A stretch of DNA of 64,000 nt from Ulota crispa (GCA_963920765.1 OY987248.1:17766539-17830538); one strand, 5' to 3'; counted from the first letter of the stretch, positions 34,296-46,555 are shown. Made by a program: numbers and translations. The notes: generated by a model not told the origin, from the sequence alone.

Positions 34296-35017
34296 CCCCT
34301 AAACTACCAAGACTATTTTCTGCCAAAAACCATTTAAAATTGCTCCTATTGTTGCGTTCATCAAAATTTGTGCCCAAAATATTAGATGGTTTTGACCACC
34401 ATTTGCTGATTTTTTTTTGCACTACATACCTTAAAGTTGTAATTTTATCTTACAGGTAATCAAGCTAGACCTTTGTATACCAATTTTTGAGGCAATCAAA
34501 GACGCCAAACACATCCTAAAAATATATTGCAATGCCACTATATGACAAGCTTTGCAAGTACACTATGACATTTTTGAGTGAAGTTTCCCACCACATGTAT
34601 TTAGATATGGAAAATCCAAACGGTGTGTTTGAAGATAAACATTTACTTCAAATGTCAAGAAAAAATGTTCAAAAACTCAAAATCTCTAAATTTTAGAAGC
34701 TCCCAAAGCCAAATTTGACCTCTTGATTGGAAATGAAAGGGGGCAATGACAAAATGTGGCAACCCCTCCTTGCTCCCCCCTCTCCAAAGTCAATATTTTC
34801 TCCCTTGCCTGGGCTGCCCCTCAAATTGCTTTTGGCCAAAAAAAGCCCATAACTTGTGAATTGTGTGGACATAATCACATGATTTTTTGCATCCCAGAAA
34901 CCTTATACATTCCTACACACTCATTAAAAGTTTCAAAAAATCATGTAAAAAACTGAGGTCAAACAAGCCTACACAAAATCCCAAAAGTCCCCCAAACAAA
35001 GTTTGGCCCTTTAGGGG
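34296..35017 (+). mobile_element. TTAA element family H (722 bp)
   Basis: Ends CCCCTAAACTACCAAG and TTTGGCCCTTTAGGGG. Flanks are TTAA (left, shared) and TTTA (right, one base off). Contains GGGCTGCCCC and CCCATAACTTGTGAA internally, similar to the GGGCAGC/AAGTTATG pairing in other families. Only one copy in the window. Confidence 0.75.
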
Positions 35018-35021
35018 TTTA

Positions 35022-35477
35022 TGAATATTGCATTATATGAAATTTTGTCATCTAAAGATTGGCATGCGCCTCCAAGTAGCCAAGCAATGAGTCATGACTG
35101 GTGAAAATATTTTGGATGAAGTGCCCTTAGCTTTTTTTCTAACCAAAAAATGGTTGAGTAGCAAGGATGGCTACATTTTTTTAAAGATGTAAAGTTGGAT
35201 GCTTTCAACCTTTCATCAAAGCTAAATCTCATGATAGTTTTGTGAGAAATTAGAATACTGCACGAGTAGGGTAAGGCAACATCAAGTGGAACCTTGAAAA
35301 TTGGGCTCCTACTCCCAAACCCATGTATAAAAGTTGGCTAAAATATTATACATTTTTTTTAAAAGTACTATAGAACAATTAGCCACACCAATTTTGGTGT
35401 AGCAAAAGTAATAATTAGCACAAAATAATTTCACTACTCATGACGTAACTTTCAAGGGTAAGGCAACCTAAATTATG
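35022..35477. other. Spacer without recognisable feature
   Basis: AT-rich, no gene or element termini seen. Confidence 0.45.
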
Positions 35478-35481
35478 CTAA

Positions 35482-36372
35482 CCCTAAAGGACCACTTGTC
35501 CCTACTGGGGACAAATGGGATTTTGGGCAGGGTCATGCTACTACAATTTTTGACCAAATTCTATGAATTTCTCTCCAAAGGTAGAGTTTTGCAAGAGTTA
35601 CGTGGGAGAATAATTTTTACTAAATTTTGATTTACAATTCAAAAGTTATACGGGTAGATATGTGAATTTTAGTTGGAGGGGCAGCTTGGGCATGCCATTT
35701 TTTGTTAACTTCTCCCAAGGGGAACCAATGAAGGGATGCTCCTCAATGGAATTTATCCAAAGCAATAGTGCACTAAATAAATACATTATTGTACTCGATA
35801 AATACATTAGCCTATGAATTGCAATATCTACTAGAGGTTTAGTTATTTTTTCCAAATTTCTTTTTTGAGATTGTCAATGAAGCTAAACTCTTCCAATTTA
35901 TTGCTTGGATTTTTATATTCTTTAATATATTTTTAGAAACTTGGTTGCCAAAAAACCTCAATGTAGTGTGAATTTCAAGCACTTGTTTGCAATGCAGGGC
36001 CATAGAGGGTGTGTTCCATGTCTTGGTTGATCACAAAAACTTGTAGAAATATGCCTAACATGATTTAGAGCATGTTAGAAAAATCTCTTTAGCACCTATA
36101 GTGCAAAAAAATTCACCACATGTGGTCAAAGGCACCTGAAAATTTTGTACAAGGAGTAAAAAAACTTTAGGTACTACCTTAGATGATCATATCTCTCAAT
36201 CTGTACAATTGAGCTTCACAATATTTTGATGGTGTGTTCATGAACAACTCTACTACAAGATCCTAAAGTTAGATTTGATCTTTTTTGAAAAAGATTGTTT
36301 TTGGGATCAAATCACTAGAAATGATAGTTTTGGGTGTTTTTTGAGAAAAAAATGTGCTTGATCATGTAGGGG
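35482..36372 (+). mobile_element. TTAA element family I, copy 1 (891 bp)
   Basis: Starts CCCTAAAGGACCACTTG after CTAA (one base from TTAA) and ends CATGTAGGGG before TTAA (36373-36376). Matches 49459-50351 in reverse orientation over its full length, including TAACTTCTCCCAAGGGGAAC and CAATAGTGCACTAAATAA. The right TTAA is shared with the next element. Confidence 0.83.
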
Positions 36373-36376
36373 TTAA

Positions 36377-36611
36377 CCCGTGAGCGCCCAAAGGGCCCAA
36401 ATATGGACTCTTGGTTTAGAAAAATTTCCTTGTTTGACCGTTATAATCTTTTCAATGGTACAGTGAAAGGACATGTTCTTTTCCTTAGAACTCTAGGCCT
36501 ATGTTCACTACCAATTGGTCAATTTTTGTGGATCTCTTTTAGGTGATAGTTTGATTGGAATGAGTTCCAAAGGATTTGGATTTGACTAAACCTATGTTGG
36601 GCACTTAGGGG
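36377..36611 (+). mobile_element. TTAA element family J, short copy (235 bp)
   Basis: Starts CCCGTGAGCGCCCAAAGG directly after a shared TTAA and ends GGGCACTTAGGGG before ATAA. The left part resembles 47309 (CCCCTGAGCACCCTAG). The ATAA is in turn shared with the next element. Confidence 0.6.
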
Positions 36612-36615
36612 ATAA

Positions 36616-37258
36616 TCCCTAAATGCCCAAGCAACCAGATTTGGGTTGTTACAAAATTCTAAAGGTGAGTATAACCTTATCAAACCACTTTTTTTAGTAA
36701 AAAATTTCAGTACAAGTTTGTTTTGAAGTTTATTTTCAGTGTCCAAAATCTGATTTTGAAAATGAAAGTCAATGATTTTTCTACTCAAGATTTTGTACAA
36801 GGGTGTCCACTGCAATCTTGGGTTTTCTAGTGTTGGAAGATCTTGAAAATGAGCCTCAATTACTCTAGAGCTTGGAGAAAAATCTATGTTTGAAATCCAT
36901 CTAAAAACATATAGAAGTATATTTTTAAAACCATAAATTGATTAAAGTTAAACATGTAATGACCTTAAACCTCATATTTTTTTGGTGGCCAACTTTTTAG
37001 ATTTGGCATGTGAAATGAGGAATAGAAGACTTTAAGTCACTTTTGCATTTTTAACACCCTCATGTTCAAACATTATAATCTTTCAAACTATAAGTGATAT
37101 TGTTGTGTTTTCTTTTTCCATGTAATCTCTAACATGTATAGTTTAAATTTCTTAGCTTACAATTCAAAAAAACTTGATGAAGTTTATGAAAAGGTTGGTT
37201 GATTGTTTAGTTTCATAGAAATTTCAAGAAGCTCACACAAGCCTTGGGCATTTAGGGA
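36616..37258 (-). mobile_element. TTAA element family E, copy 2 (643 bp)
   Basis: Ends TCCCTAAATGCCCAAG and CTTGGGCATTTAGGGA, followed by TTAA (37259-37262). Reverse complement of family E at 28015, recognisable by AACACCCTCATGTTCAAACA and TATAAGTGATATTGTTGTG. Confidence 0.75.
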
Positions 37259-37299
37259 TTAAGGCAGCCTAAATATAATATTTAATGTAGTGTACTATA

Positions 37300-38563
37300 T
37301 AGTACCCAAAAGAAAGAGTACATAAGTCCCTCTCATGGCATCCATAAAAGTTGGTAAAACAAAGAATACAATTGGCATTTTATCCTTGGATTTTTTGTGT
37401 GTGAACCTTGTGCAATCATGATCAAGCATACCAAATTTCAATTACTAAAACCCAAAATCCTATTTTTGGTAAATGGTTTTGTGTCAAAACCATGGTTTTA
37501 CAAGAAAGTTGATTAATAAATAGTGGTGATGAATTTTTGAGATTTGATTGCATGGATATGTAGGAGACATCCATACGTACATCTTCCTTTCAAACAAACA
37601 TTTCCAAAATAATTCAAAATTCCTTCTATACAGATTTTAATGTTAGGGTGATCATGACTAAATTTAGTAAAATACATATTCTTCATAGAAATTAGTTTTT
37701 TTATTTGACTCATACATTGTGATTAAGTTTGTACCTTTAAACATGAGAATATATATATTTTTGCCAAACACTAATTTCCATGAAGAAATATGTATTTCAC
37801 TAAATTTGGTCATGATCACCCTAACATTAAAATCTATATAGAAGGAATTTTGAATTATTTTGGAAATGTTTGTTTGAAAGGAAGATGTACGTATGGATGT
37901 CTCCTACATATCCATGCAATCAAATCTCAAAAATTCATCACCACTATTTATTAATCAACTTTCTTGTAAAACCATGGTTTTGACACAAAACCATTTACCA
38001 AAAATAGGATTTTGGGTTTTAGTAAGGTAGGCGCACCCATAAGAGTGGGAATAAGGGTTTTGGATTACGTAAATCAATTGACTAACTTGGAAAAAAATAT
38101 TGTAAGTTAAAAAATGGAAACCAAAAATATTGGCATCAATTTCAAGGTTCCAACTGCAAGCATTTGTTCACAAAGATTTTTCAAAGTCCAAAATCACTGA
38201 AATTGTAGGAACCATGTGTAAGAGATGCTAATCACAAGGGTTGTTGATTCTTCAATAGTGAGATGGGTACTCAAAACCTCATGCTAGTCACCCACAACCA
38301 TCACTTTATCACCCATAACCATTACTCAGTCACCCACATCCATTTGTTTTTTTTATTAACTAGGCCTACCACTATGAGGTGGCGGGCATGGGGACGCAAC
38401 ACTTATGGATGCTTCTACCTTAACTAAAATTTGATATGCTTGATCAAGATTACATGAGAATTGCATATTAAAAATGTAAAAATGAAATGTCACTTATTCT
38501 TTATTTTACATACTTCTTTGGATGCCATAAAAAGGTGTTATGTGCTCTTTCTTTTGGGTACTG
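37300..38563. mobile_element. Long foldback element with CAGTACCC ends, carrying a nested MITE
   Basis: Two arms of over 400 bp face each other. The inner parts (about 37446-37700 and 37765-38022) are almost perfect complements, and the outer parts (37300-37445 and 38423-38563) resume the pairing after the nested MITE. Termini read (C/T)AGTACCCAAAAGAAAGAG, with TA at 37298-37299 and 38564-38565, so this is Tc1/mariner-like. The frame at 37513-37713 is part of the arm and not a gene. The transcript would form a very long hairpin. Confidence 0.85.
38025..38420 (+). mobile_element. MITE family F variant (396 bp), nested in the foldback
   Basis: Ends AGGTAGGCGCACCCATAAGA and CTTATGGATGCTTCTACCT, with TA on both sides (38023-38024, 38421-38422). 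The opposite arm of the host foldback reads straight through this site with a single TA, which proves the insertion and its 2-bp duplication. Contains tandem CACCCACAACCATCACT-like units near 38287-38340. Confidence 0.85.
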
Positions 38564-38565
38564 TA

Positions 38566-39055
38566 CATGGGAATGGCCTCAATCCCAATGCAATCAAACA
38601 ATTAACCCCCACCACCCTATTAAACCGGTACCATTGCCTAATGCCTACATAGTACATACAACAATATCCTGAACCTTCCAGTAACGCTGCAGCACCAGGG
38701 CTCAGCACCAGTGAGGGCTCACGGCTGCTCCAACTGGTGACCGCCACGTCCACATTCTGCATCCACGGAGCCAATGAAAACTGGACATGGTCTTTTGAGT
38801 TTCGACCTCTGGATTGCCTTTAAGAGGGGCCACGTCAGGTTTTTTTATTTTTATTTTACAAGGGTAGACTGGTAGAGTGACCCTTACCCAAAAATGCATT
38901 CGTGGTTGTTTTTCCCGACATGACTATATTTTGACAAGCTTGACGTCACAAATGGACAAGATATCCTTTGATCATCTAGTAGAGTCAATTTTAAGGTTGA
39001 TTTTTAAACAAAGCATTTTTTTTTTCCAATCTTTACACATTAATGTTTCATTTTA
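38566..39055. other. Spacer with a GC-richer island
   Basis: From about 38600 to 38850 the sequence is clearly less AT-rich (for example GCTGCAGCACCAGGGCTCAG). Several overlapping short frames exist on both strands, but none has a recognisable domain. Possibly a gene remnant or unique sequence. Confidence 0.4.
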
Positions 39056-39059
39056 TTAA

Positions 39060-39842
39060 CCCCTAAAGGACCATTGTCCCTGCGCGGGACAAATGGGATT
39101 TCAGGCATGTACCTATGGTTAACCTACTTTACGTGATTTTTTGAAACTTTTATTGAAGATGGGGAATTCAAAGATTTGTGTGGACATCTAATTTTTCCTT
39201 CATTTCAACAATTATTGAAGAAGTTGTGCATGAATTTTTGAAAACAAGCGAGATTGGGCAGCCAAAAGCTTTTTTAAAAATAATATTTTTCAAAATAAAA
39301 ATATGAAATTGGTTCTTTAGACTTATATATATGTGGGGAGCTTTGAATCATTCAATTTCAATATATGAGTGAAAAGTTTTAGTTTGCGGGCAGGTACAGG
39401 ACTCCCATACCTCCATTCCTTTTGCTTTTGGTACTTTACTTTTTTTTGCTCTTTGTGAATTTTTTTTTTGACTTCTTTTTTTTCTAAGTTGTAGTAGACT
39501 AAGATTCCTTGGTTTTCACCATTTGGATCAACGTAATTCATATTTCTCAATTTCACATAAATCCTCCAATTTTGCCTACTGTATGTGCAAATTTCATGGC
39601 CTTACAGCATTGCAAGATTTTACAAAGTATGATTCACACCTCCAATTCATTTGAAATTTCTCCTACACTTACCTAACTTGGTCTTCTACATGGAAAAAAT
39701 AAACCTCAACTTTGCATAGAGCAATTTTTTTGATTTAGGGGCAATCAAAGGTTTCTGAAATTTTTGGGCCTTTCTAATCATTCCCCCAAAAGTGGCAATT
39801 TTCAGTAACTCTCACTAAAAAAAGGGCTTGGTTCTTTAGGGG
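39060..39842 (+). mobile_element. TTAA element family A, internally deleted copy (783 bp)
   Basis: Ends CCCCTAAAGGACCATTG and CTTGGTTCTTTAGGGG, with TTAA on both sides (39056-39059, 39843-39846). Colinear with 9692 but lacks about 150 bp before the right end (the segment with TCAATATCTCACTCCTCTA). Confidence 0.87.
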
Positions 39843-39846
39843 TTAA

Positions 39847-42243
39847 AGTATCTCAATTCAATATACACTTATTAGACTCTACATTTGGGTCATATTTAAA
39901 ATAGATTTTCAAATAATCTCAATTGTTAGGTAGGGCTTTATTAGACAAGATTGTCACTCATACTTGACACTTGTCATGTGCGACATCAGACATTAGACAA
40001 CAACATGACAACCAAATCCCAAAACCTGATCCCAAAACCTATCTCACAAGACAACTCTATTGCAAGCATGTATGGAAAAAATGGACAGAATTGGATACAA
40101 TTGTCAATGTGTGCACGCTCATCCATAAACTGTATTAATATTAATAAACCTCATCAAAAATCTTACAAATTTGGTGTTACCTCAAGGAGGGATTTAACAA
40201 TTTCATCCATTTTTTCACCATATTTTTTCAGTGTTACAATTGCTAGTGACAACTTGAGGTAAAATTTAAGAATTTTTGCCAAAAAGAAACCCTAGCCCCC
40301 ACCCCCCTCCCTCCCAAGCCCAATAGTGCAGTAGGTTTTTGTTGACTAAGCTGCGTTCTCTATGCTGTCGAGTGTCTGTGCCAAGCTAGGCCACACCAAA
40401 ATAAAACAGGCATTTTGTTAAAAACAAGTAGTGGCATTTGTTTCTTTGTGTAGAAGTAGATTCTTTGATTTTTTACACCTATCTTTTTGGTATGTTCTAA
40501 ATTGGCAATTTTGAGTATTCACAAACAGGCGTCTCCAACCTCTTGCTCTTGAGTGGTGGAGAGGTTATCCTTAATGGAACAACAAATGAAATTTTGAGAA
40601 AGTAGTTGTCTCTAGTTTTTCAGAAACACAACTTATTTCCTCATCAGTTTCACACCAGCTATTTTGGCATGTATAGCCCAGGCATCCATGATAGGGATTC
40701 ATGCCTTGGCAAACCTTAGCTGGTTAGTGCCATTCACTTTGTTGCATTGCTTGTCACTTTGCCCTAAGAGCATCTCCTCTTGCCTTGCATAGCAAAGATG
40801 GAGAACTCTTTGTAAAATATTGTCAATAGGTATGTGGATGAGAGTAATCAACAACATCCGTACTTGTCTTTTTGCACTTGCCCTATATGGTGCTTTGGAT
40901 AAGCTTGTGTCACTTCCCAATTACTCTTTTTTTGCAAAAGTGAATGTGACATCTTATTTCTCAATCTTGCTATCTCACCTCAGCAAATCCTAACATTGGG
41001 TCACATGCATTTGAGCTAAAAACACAATATTCTTGAATTTGGGAAAAATCTTTGATTTTGGGACTTTTGACTTTTTCATTTTAAAGAGTTTCAGGCGATT
41101 TAGAGTGATTTTTATGATGATTTCTTTGAGACCTTATGTCAATGATAAATATCTTGAAGGAATTATAAAAAACCCACTTTAAATCACCAAGATATTATCA
41201 CAAATGCAAAATTCAATATCCTCAAAATCCGTTTTGGGAAAGTATTTTTCCAAATTATCAAATATTGTGTTTAAAACAAAAAAAATGATACAAACAAAAT
41301 ACATCAATGATGCTCTCTAGATGATTGCAACAAACAAAGCTAAAATTGCCCAAGGAATGCAAGATACCATCTCCAAAGAAAGACATGGTTTGACATAAGA
41401 CATGTGGGGCTTTGAAAAAAGGTCCATATACATGCAACCAATTAAATCCTATCCTAAGCCTTCATTTAGAGGTCAAGTGCAGATTTTATAACACCACAAC
41501 TATTGTCCCTTGCATTTTGTCTTTAATCCTTGTGCTTTTTGGGCCATTTTCAATACCATGATGGCAAATTTCCATGCCAACCTCAAAATTAAAAAATCTA
41601 AGAATAATAAATAATTCAATTCTTAAACAACATTATAGGTCATGGTGGTGCAGCTTCAAGGAACACAAAGAGAATAAAAAAATAAACATAGAAGCTCAGC
41701 ATGCATGGTCAATTACAATATGAACTTGAATATATAATGGCAACTTTGGAAAGAGTGGAGTGGGGACTTGAGCTAAGAATTAAATGATCCTTTAAGCCTT
41801 TTATGTTGCATGTTGCAAGCAAACATGGAAGAAGCTGATGTTGCACATAAACGCAATGACTTGCATTGAGTTAAATTGAAAAAGTTTTGCCTATACTACC
41901 ACAATTCTACAAATATGTGGTAGTATTGCGTGAAGAGTTTTTTTGTGAACACCAAGCCCTTAGAGTTGGATTGGTTGTTTAAGGATTAAGTTCACATTGC
42001 AACTTTGTTTTTTAACCTTGCTATTCTTGACCAACATGGAACCTTGCTCTAGTTTTATTGTTTTTGTTTTATTCATGATGGCATATTTAGGATGTGTGGT
42101 AAGATTTTGGCACCTCAACCTTGAAGTGGTTCACAATACATTTTGCTTCTTGCTTTATAATGTGTAGTTTACATAAAAAGTTTAAAACCTATAATAGATA
42201 AATAAGTAGATTGTAACAAGATAGTCTCCTTTACAGAATGCCA
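39847..42243. other. 2.4-kb stretch without recognisable gene or element
   Basis: Mixed AT-rich sequence. A C-rich tract (CCCCCACCCCCCTCCCTCCC) lies at about 40297-40316, and a small hairpin CTACCACA...TGTGGTAG at about 41897-41926. The frames at 39951-40262 and 40699-40920 have no recognisable domain. Confidence 0.45.
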
Positions 42244-42251
42244 TAAATTTA

Positions 42252-42562
42252 GGGAAAATTTCATGGATACCCCTTAAGTTTGCAATATTTTCATAAATAT
42301 CCTTGCTTTTTCAAAAATATCACACATACTCTTGGACCAAAAAATTAGGTGTTTCTTTTGTTGTGCATGTCACTTCCTTCTCCCTTTGTGGGTACACTAC
42401 TCCTGTATTGTTATGCATGCACACAAAGGAAGAAGAGAAGTGGCGTGCACAACAAAATAAATACCTAATTTTTTTGATCCAAGGGTATTTGTGATATTTC
42501 TAAAAAAGCAGGGACATCTATGAAAATATTGCAAACTTTAGGGGTATCCATAAAATTCTCCC
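42252..42562. mobile_element. MULE-like MITE family K, copy 3 (311 bp)
   Basis: Ends GGGAAAATTTCATGGATACC and the complement of a slightly changed version (CATAAAATTCTCCC). Same internal architecture as the 18060 and 22439 copies. The 9-bp flanks no longer match well, which suggests an older insertion. Confidence 0.75.
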
Positions 42563-43265
42563 TAGAATATATAGTCTCTTAGAACATTGTTGTATCAAAT
42601 TTAAAAAGTATCTACAAACATGAAAAGGACCCAAATGCTAAAAAAATGGTGTTCAATTTTATCAACCTAAACAACAATGTTGTTGAGTGGGTAGCTAGAT
42701 ATCCAATCATCGTTTTTCCAAAATTATTGATCAGTATCTTCGCCTAGCTACAAAAACTTGGACCTCCATATGATTACTTTAGGATGATGTTTCTTTATGC
42801 AATACATAAGAAGGCTTTATTGCATAGACAAAAATTCTCTTACATAAGATTGACATTTTATTTTGCACATATCCAAAACTTTAAACTGAACATGCAGACA
42901 ATCATGTAATTCAAGTCAAGTTTCATTCCTATGTTGGTGCAAACATAAAGATTTTTTTTGGCTACTAAAGAATCTCATGGACATACGATATCATATGTTC
43001 CATAGACCATTTAGGAGTCGAAAATTAGATAGAACTCTAGATTTCCAAAAACTTGAAGATGTGTTTTGCATCTTGTCCATCATGTCCATCATGTCCATCC
43101 TTGACTAGTGACATTCACTTCACCATGTTATAATTTAATTTGTCCTAAACCAACGATTTTATCATTAAATTTTGAACACAATTTTGAACAACATTAGAAC
43201 TTCCTAACACAACATTCATTAAATTAGGGAAAAAAGTAATTTTGGGGCTTTTGAGTTTTACATTT
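42563..43265. other. Spacer without recognisable gene
   Basis: Holds a short TCCATCATGTCCATCATGTCCATCC repeat at about 43076-43100. No domain recognised in any frame. Confidence 0.4.
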
Positions 43266-43987
43266 GGGTGATTGCAAGAAACAATAGTACTATTTTCTGT
43301 CCCCTTCACCTCCTACGGGTGGTTTTTGGCTCCTATCTTTTGCGTACCATGTCATTTTGACTTAGAATTTTAAGGTAATGTTCACTTCAAAGTTGTAGAC
43401 ATTTGGTGATTTTTTTGTTTTTTTAAATTACTTTACTATTTTTAAATAGCCCTCAAATAGGTGTCTACCTTGGCCATTTTAGGGGTTTTTAGTACTATTT
43501 TGGGTCCAAAAAAGCAAATCTCATGCCACAAGTCAAGGAAGTTGTTCATCATAAGGCATTAGATGGATATGTAGAAGGGTTCTAGGAACTGTGAATTCTT
43601 TAACTTCCACATGCTCTCAAAGTGGGCATCCATTCTCCCTACATTGGTGAAATTTTAAAAAATCCTCCAAAAACCACTTGCATTAGGTGAAGCTACTCAA
43701 AGAGATAAAAAAATGGCCATTTTTAGTTTTATTTTTTTGAATTTTTTTACTATTTTCTAAAAAGCAAAAAGGAAATTGTCTTTTTGTTGGTAATTTTTGT
43801 GCATAACTTTTAGAACAAATTTTTTCTAAGTCTGAATTTTCACAAGTATGCTATTTTAAGTGCTTTACGAATTTTCCATATTTTATTTTGTTTAAAAAAA
43901 GTATTTCAAAAGCTCATAGTACTATCTAGTATTACCAATTCTAAGGATGTTTGAGACAAAACCGTGAAGTGTTTCTTGCAACTACCC
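43266..43987. mobile_element. Possible DNA element with GGGT..TTGCAAGAAACA ends
   Basis: An inverted repeat GGGTGATTGCAAGAAACA (43266-43283) and TGTTTCTTGCAACTACCC (43970-43987) brackets 720 bp without coding capacity. I see no clear target duplication and no second copy, so the boundaries are tentative. Confidence 0.4.
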
Positions 43988-44871
43988 ATCTTTGAAATAG
44001 TATATAATAAATAATTCAAGGACATCAAATGAAAAGTATCAAAATTGTGTTTTTCTTCAAATTAGATTTTTTTTTCTTTAGTTATTTTATTTAGATATTT
44101 TTAGTCTATCTTAAATTTACTAACATGTGAACATGTGATAAATTGCAATTTATAAGAATAATTGGAGTTTTGACCTTATAGAGAAGATTTTAATTTCTCT
44201 AATTTTTTCATACTTTTGTTTTTTTTGTTGCTTTGATCACGCATTTGGACTACTGATTGCATGTAGAGACTTTCCTTCCCTTCAAAACCAAGGGGTACTC
44301 TAAAATTCAAAATGTGTGAAAATGTACTATGTTTAGGCCATGGTTTAGGCTTGAAGATTGAAAGTGTATGGTTGACTCTACTGTTGCACTCACCAATATT
44401 TATCAATAAAATTTAAAAATAATTGATCCAAACTCCTTCATTAGAACACAGGTTGAAAATTTATTATTCCTAGGATATAGTTTTTTCCTTTTAAAATTAT
44501 AACAATATACAATAGTATGGTTGTAATGAATTTTTGAGATTTCATATTATATTTTTTGTTCCAAGTTATTTTTGAGGGCTTGTTTTATGAACTAGAAAAT
44601 TTGATTATTTAGGTTAAACAAATTGAGTTCTTTAAAGTACAAAATAGAAGTACAAAAAGTTTTTGGAAACCTACATCTTACAATTGTAGTATAATTAAAA
44701 TGTGTGTCTAATAATAAATATAGATGAATGAAAAAATCAAATACTTGTGTGTACTGGGTTTGTAAAATACTAAATAGTCTTTCATTGTTCATAATTCAAC
44801 TTTTGCTTTAAGGAGTTATTGATATTTAGATTGATAAGAAAAAGAGGCGGAGGTGAACTACACACCTCTTA
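43988..44871. other. Spacer without recognisable feature
   Basis: AT-rich. Frames at 44176-44406 and 44592-44792 have no recognisable domain. Confidence 0.45.
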
Positions 44872-45001
44872 GATTCCATGGTTGGTACCGACACAACTCT
44901 TAGATTATTGGATTCCACGGTTGGTACTGACACAACTCCTAGATTAGTGGATTCCATGGCTGGTACCGACACAACTCTTGGATTCCATGATTGAAACTGA
45001 C
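44872..45001 (-). repeat. 39-bp minisatellite
   Basis: Two full 39-bp units and two partial ones, starting GATTCCATGGTTGGTACCGA. Because 39 bp is 13 codons, the open frame on the minus strand shows a 13-residue repeat (VVSVPTMES-type). I regard this as repeat-driven and not a gene. Confidence 0.85.
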
Positions 45002-45280
45002 TAAGCTTGATTGATTGGATGGTGATTGAATGTTGAGGAATTCCATTCAAGAAATGTTGATAGCAATACTTAGATTGGATTCCATGCAAAAGTAGCATAG
45101 TCAATTTGATGATGTGCAACTGCTAGGTATGTTGTATTCAATTTTGATGTAGAACCTTATACAATGCAACATGTGCCAAGTACCTTGTTTCAATCCAAAA
45201 GTTGTATCTTTAGCATGAAATTGTGTTTAGTTCAATTTTTACCAAAAATTGCTTTTAGGTGATTAATTATAATGTCTACC

Positions 45281-45812
45281 TTATCTGATTTTTTGCCCAA
45301 GACTATGAAAGCTATTGTCATTAAGACATGGGCAAGTTTTTTGTGTATTTGAGCCAAACCAAGCATCCACATTGGAGGCCCAATTTGTGAAGGCTATTGC
45401 TACCATGATAGTGACAAAGGTTTTTTGTTCCTAGGTTACACTAAATAGTCAAATTTTGGCCCAAGACTTTGAAAGCTATTGTTATCATGAAGTTGACAAG
45501 GATTTTTTGTATTTATGACAAACTAATCAACCAAAATCAAAGCCCTAAATTTGAGAGATATTGCCACCATGGCATTGACAAAAGTTAATAATGTTTGTGC
45601 AAGACTCTAAGCCCAAATTTTGAAAGTTGTTGTCATTGTGGAATTGACAATTTTTGGTTTGTTTTTGCAAACTAGACAATTGCACTCTACACCCAAACTT
45701 TGAAAATTGTTGCTATCGTGATGTTGACAAAGGTTTTTTTGTCTTTGCACTAAACTTCAAGGTGAGATTTTGAAAGCTATTGATAGCATGGCATTGATAG
45801 AGGTTCCTTGCA
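45281..45812 (+). repeat. Degenerate tandem repeat with a unit of about 95 bp
   Basis: A block like TTTGAAAGCTATTGTTATCA followed by ATGAAGTTGACAAAGG and TTTTTTGT recurs about six times with drift. No coding sense. Confidence 0.7.
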
Positions 45813-45985
45813 AAACTTGAAGAGGCAAATAAAAGATAAATACATAATGTGAGATAGCATTTATATTGAGTTCACCATCAATATTTACACAAGCATGCAA
45901 GCATCAAACCTTACTCCATTTTTTTTTTATCCCTATAGTAGATTTGCTACTCTTGCCATATATGCCAAAGTGGATTGATGATGCT
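45813..45985. other. Spacer
   Basis: Nothing recognisable. The frame at 45866-46057 runs into the small element that follows. Confidence 0.4.
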
Positions 45986-45989
45986 TTAA

Positions 45990-46060
45990 CCCCTGAATCC
46001 CCAAGGCACCAGTATTTGGTGATTTTAACACTAGAATTTGGTACCGTGGGCATTTAAGAG
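45990..46060 (+). mobile_element. Very short TTAA element, family J-like (71 bp)
   Basis: Starts CCCCTGAATCCCCAAGGC and ends GTGGGCATTTAAGAG, with TTAA on both sides (45986-45989, 46061-46064). Probably an extreme internal deletion of a family J element. Confidence 0.6.
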
Positions 46061-46064
46061 TTAA

Positions 46065-46555
46065 GTGCTATTCATATGCAAAAATCAAAAGCACTCTATT
46101 TGCCCTTTCTTTTTTAGTATAAAATTGTTTCTCATTTTGTGGTTTTGTGTAGCTCCTTACTTCCAACAAAAAAACTTGTTTACCAATATTTCATGGAAAA
46201 AAGTACTCAAATAGAAAAAACTCAACATATGCATAAGCAAGGATAAGAAGTCAAGGTAAATTTCAAATAGCCTGCTCATCCTTTTCTTACACTTCTACAA
46301 GATGTCATGAGAAATACCTCTCCACATACTAGCATATTTGTTAAACAAAAATAATAATTTTATGTGTAAGAGTTGATCATACATTTCTCAAAATTTAAGA
46401 TGATTTAACTATGTTATAGAGATGGAATGCATTATCATTGAGCAAGGTTTAGTCAAGGGTAGCTAAAATCTTGAGATTTTCATAGTTTCAAATATCTTGC
46501 ATTAAATTTGAACACTTCTTTAAACCTTGGAGAAGTCTTAGAAGTATTTTCCTTT
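46065..46555. other. Spacer without recognisable feature
   Basis: AT-rich, no gene or termini seen. Confidence 0.45.
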
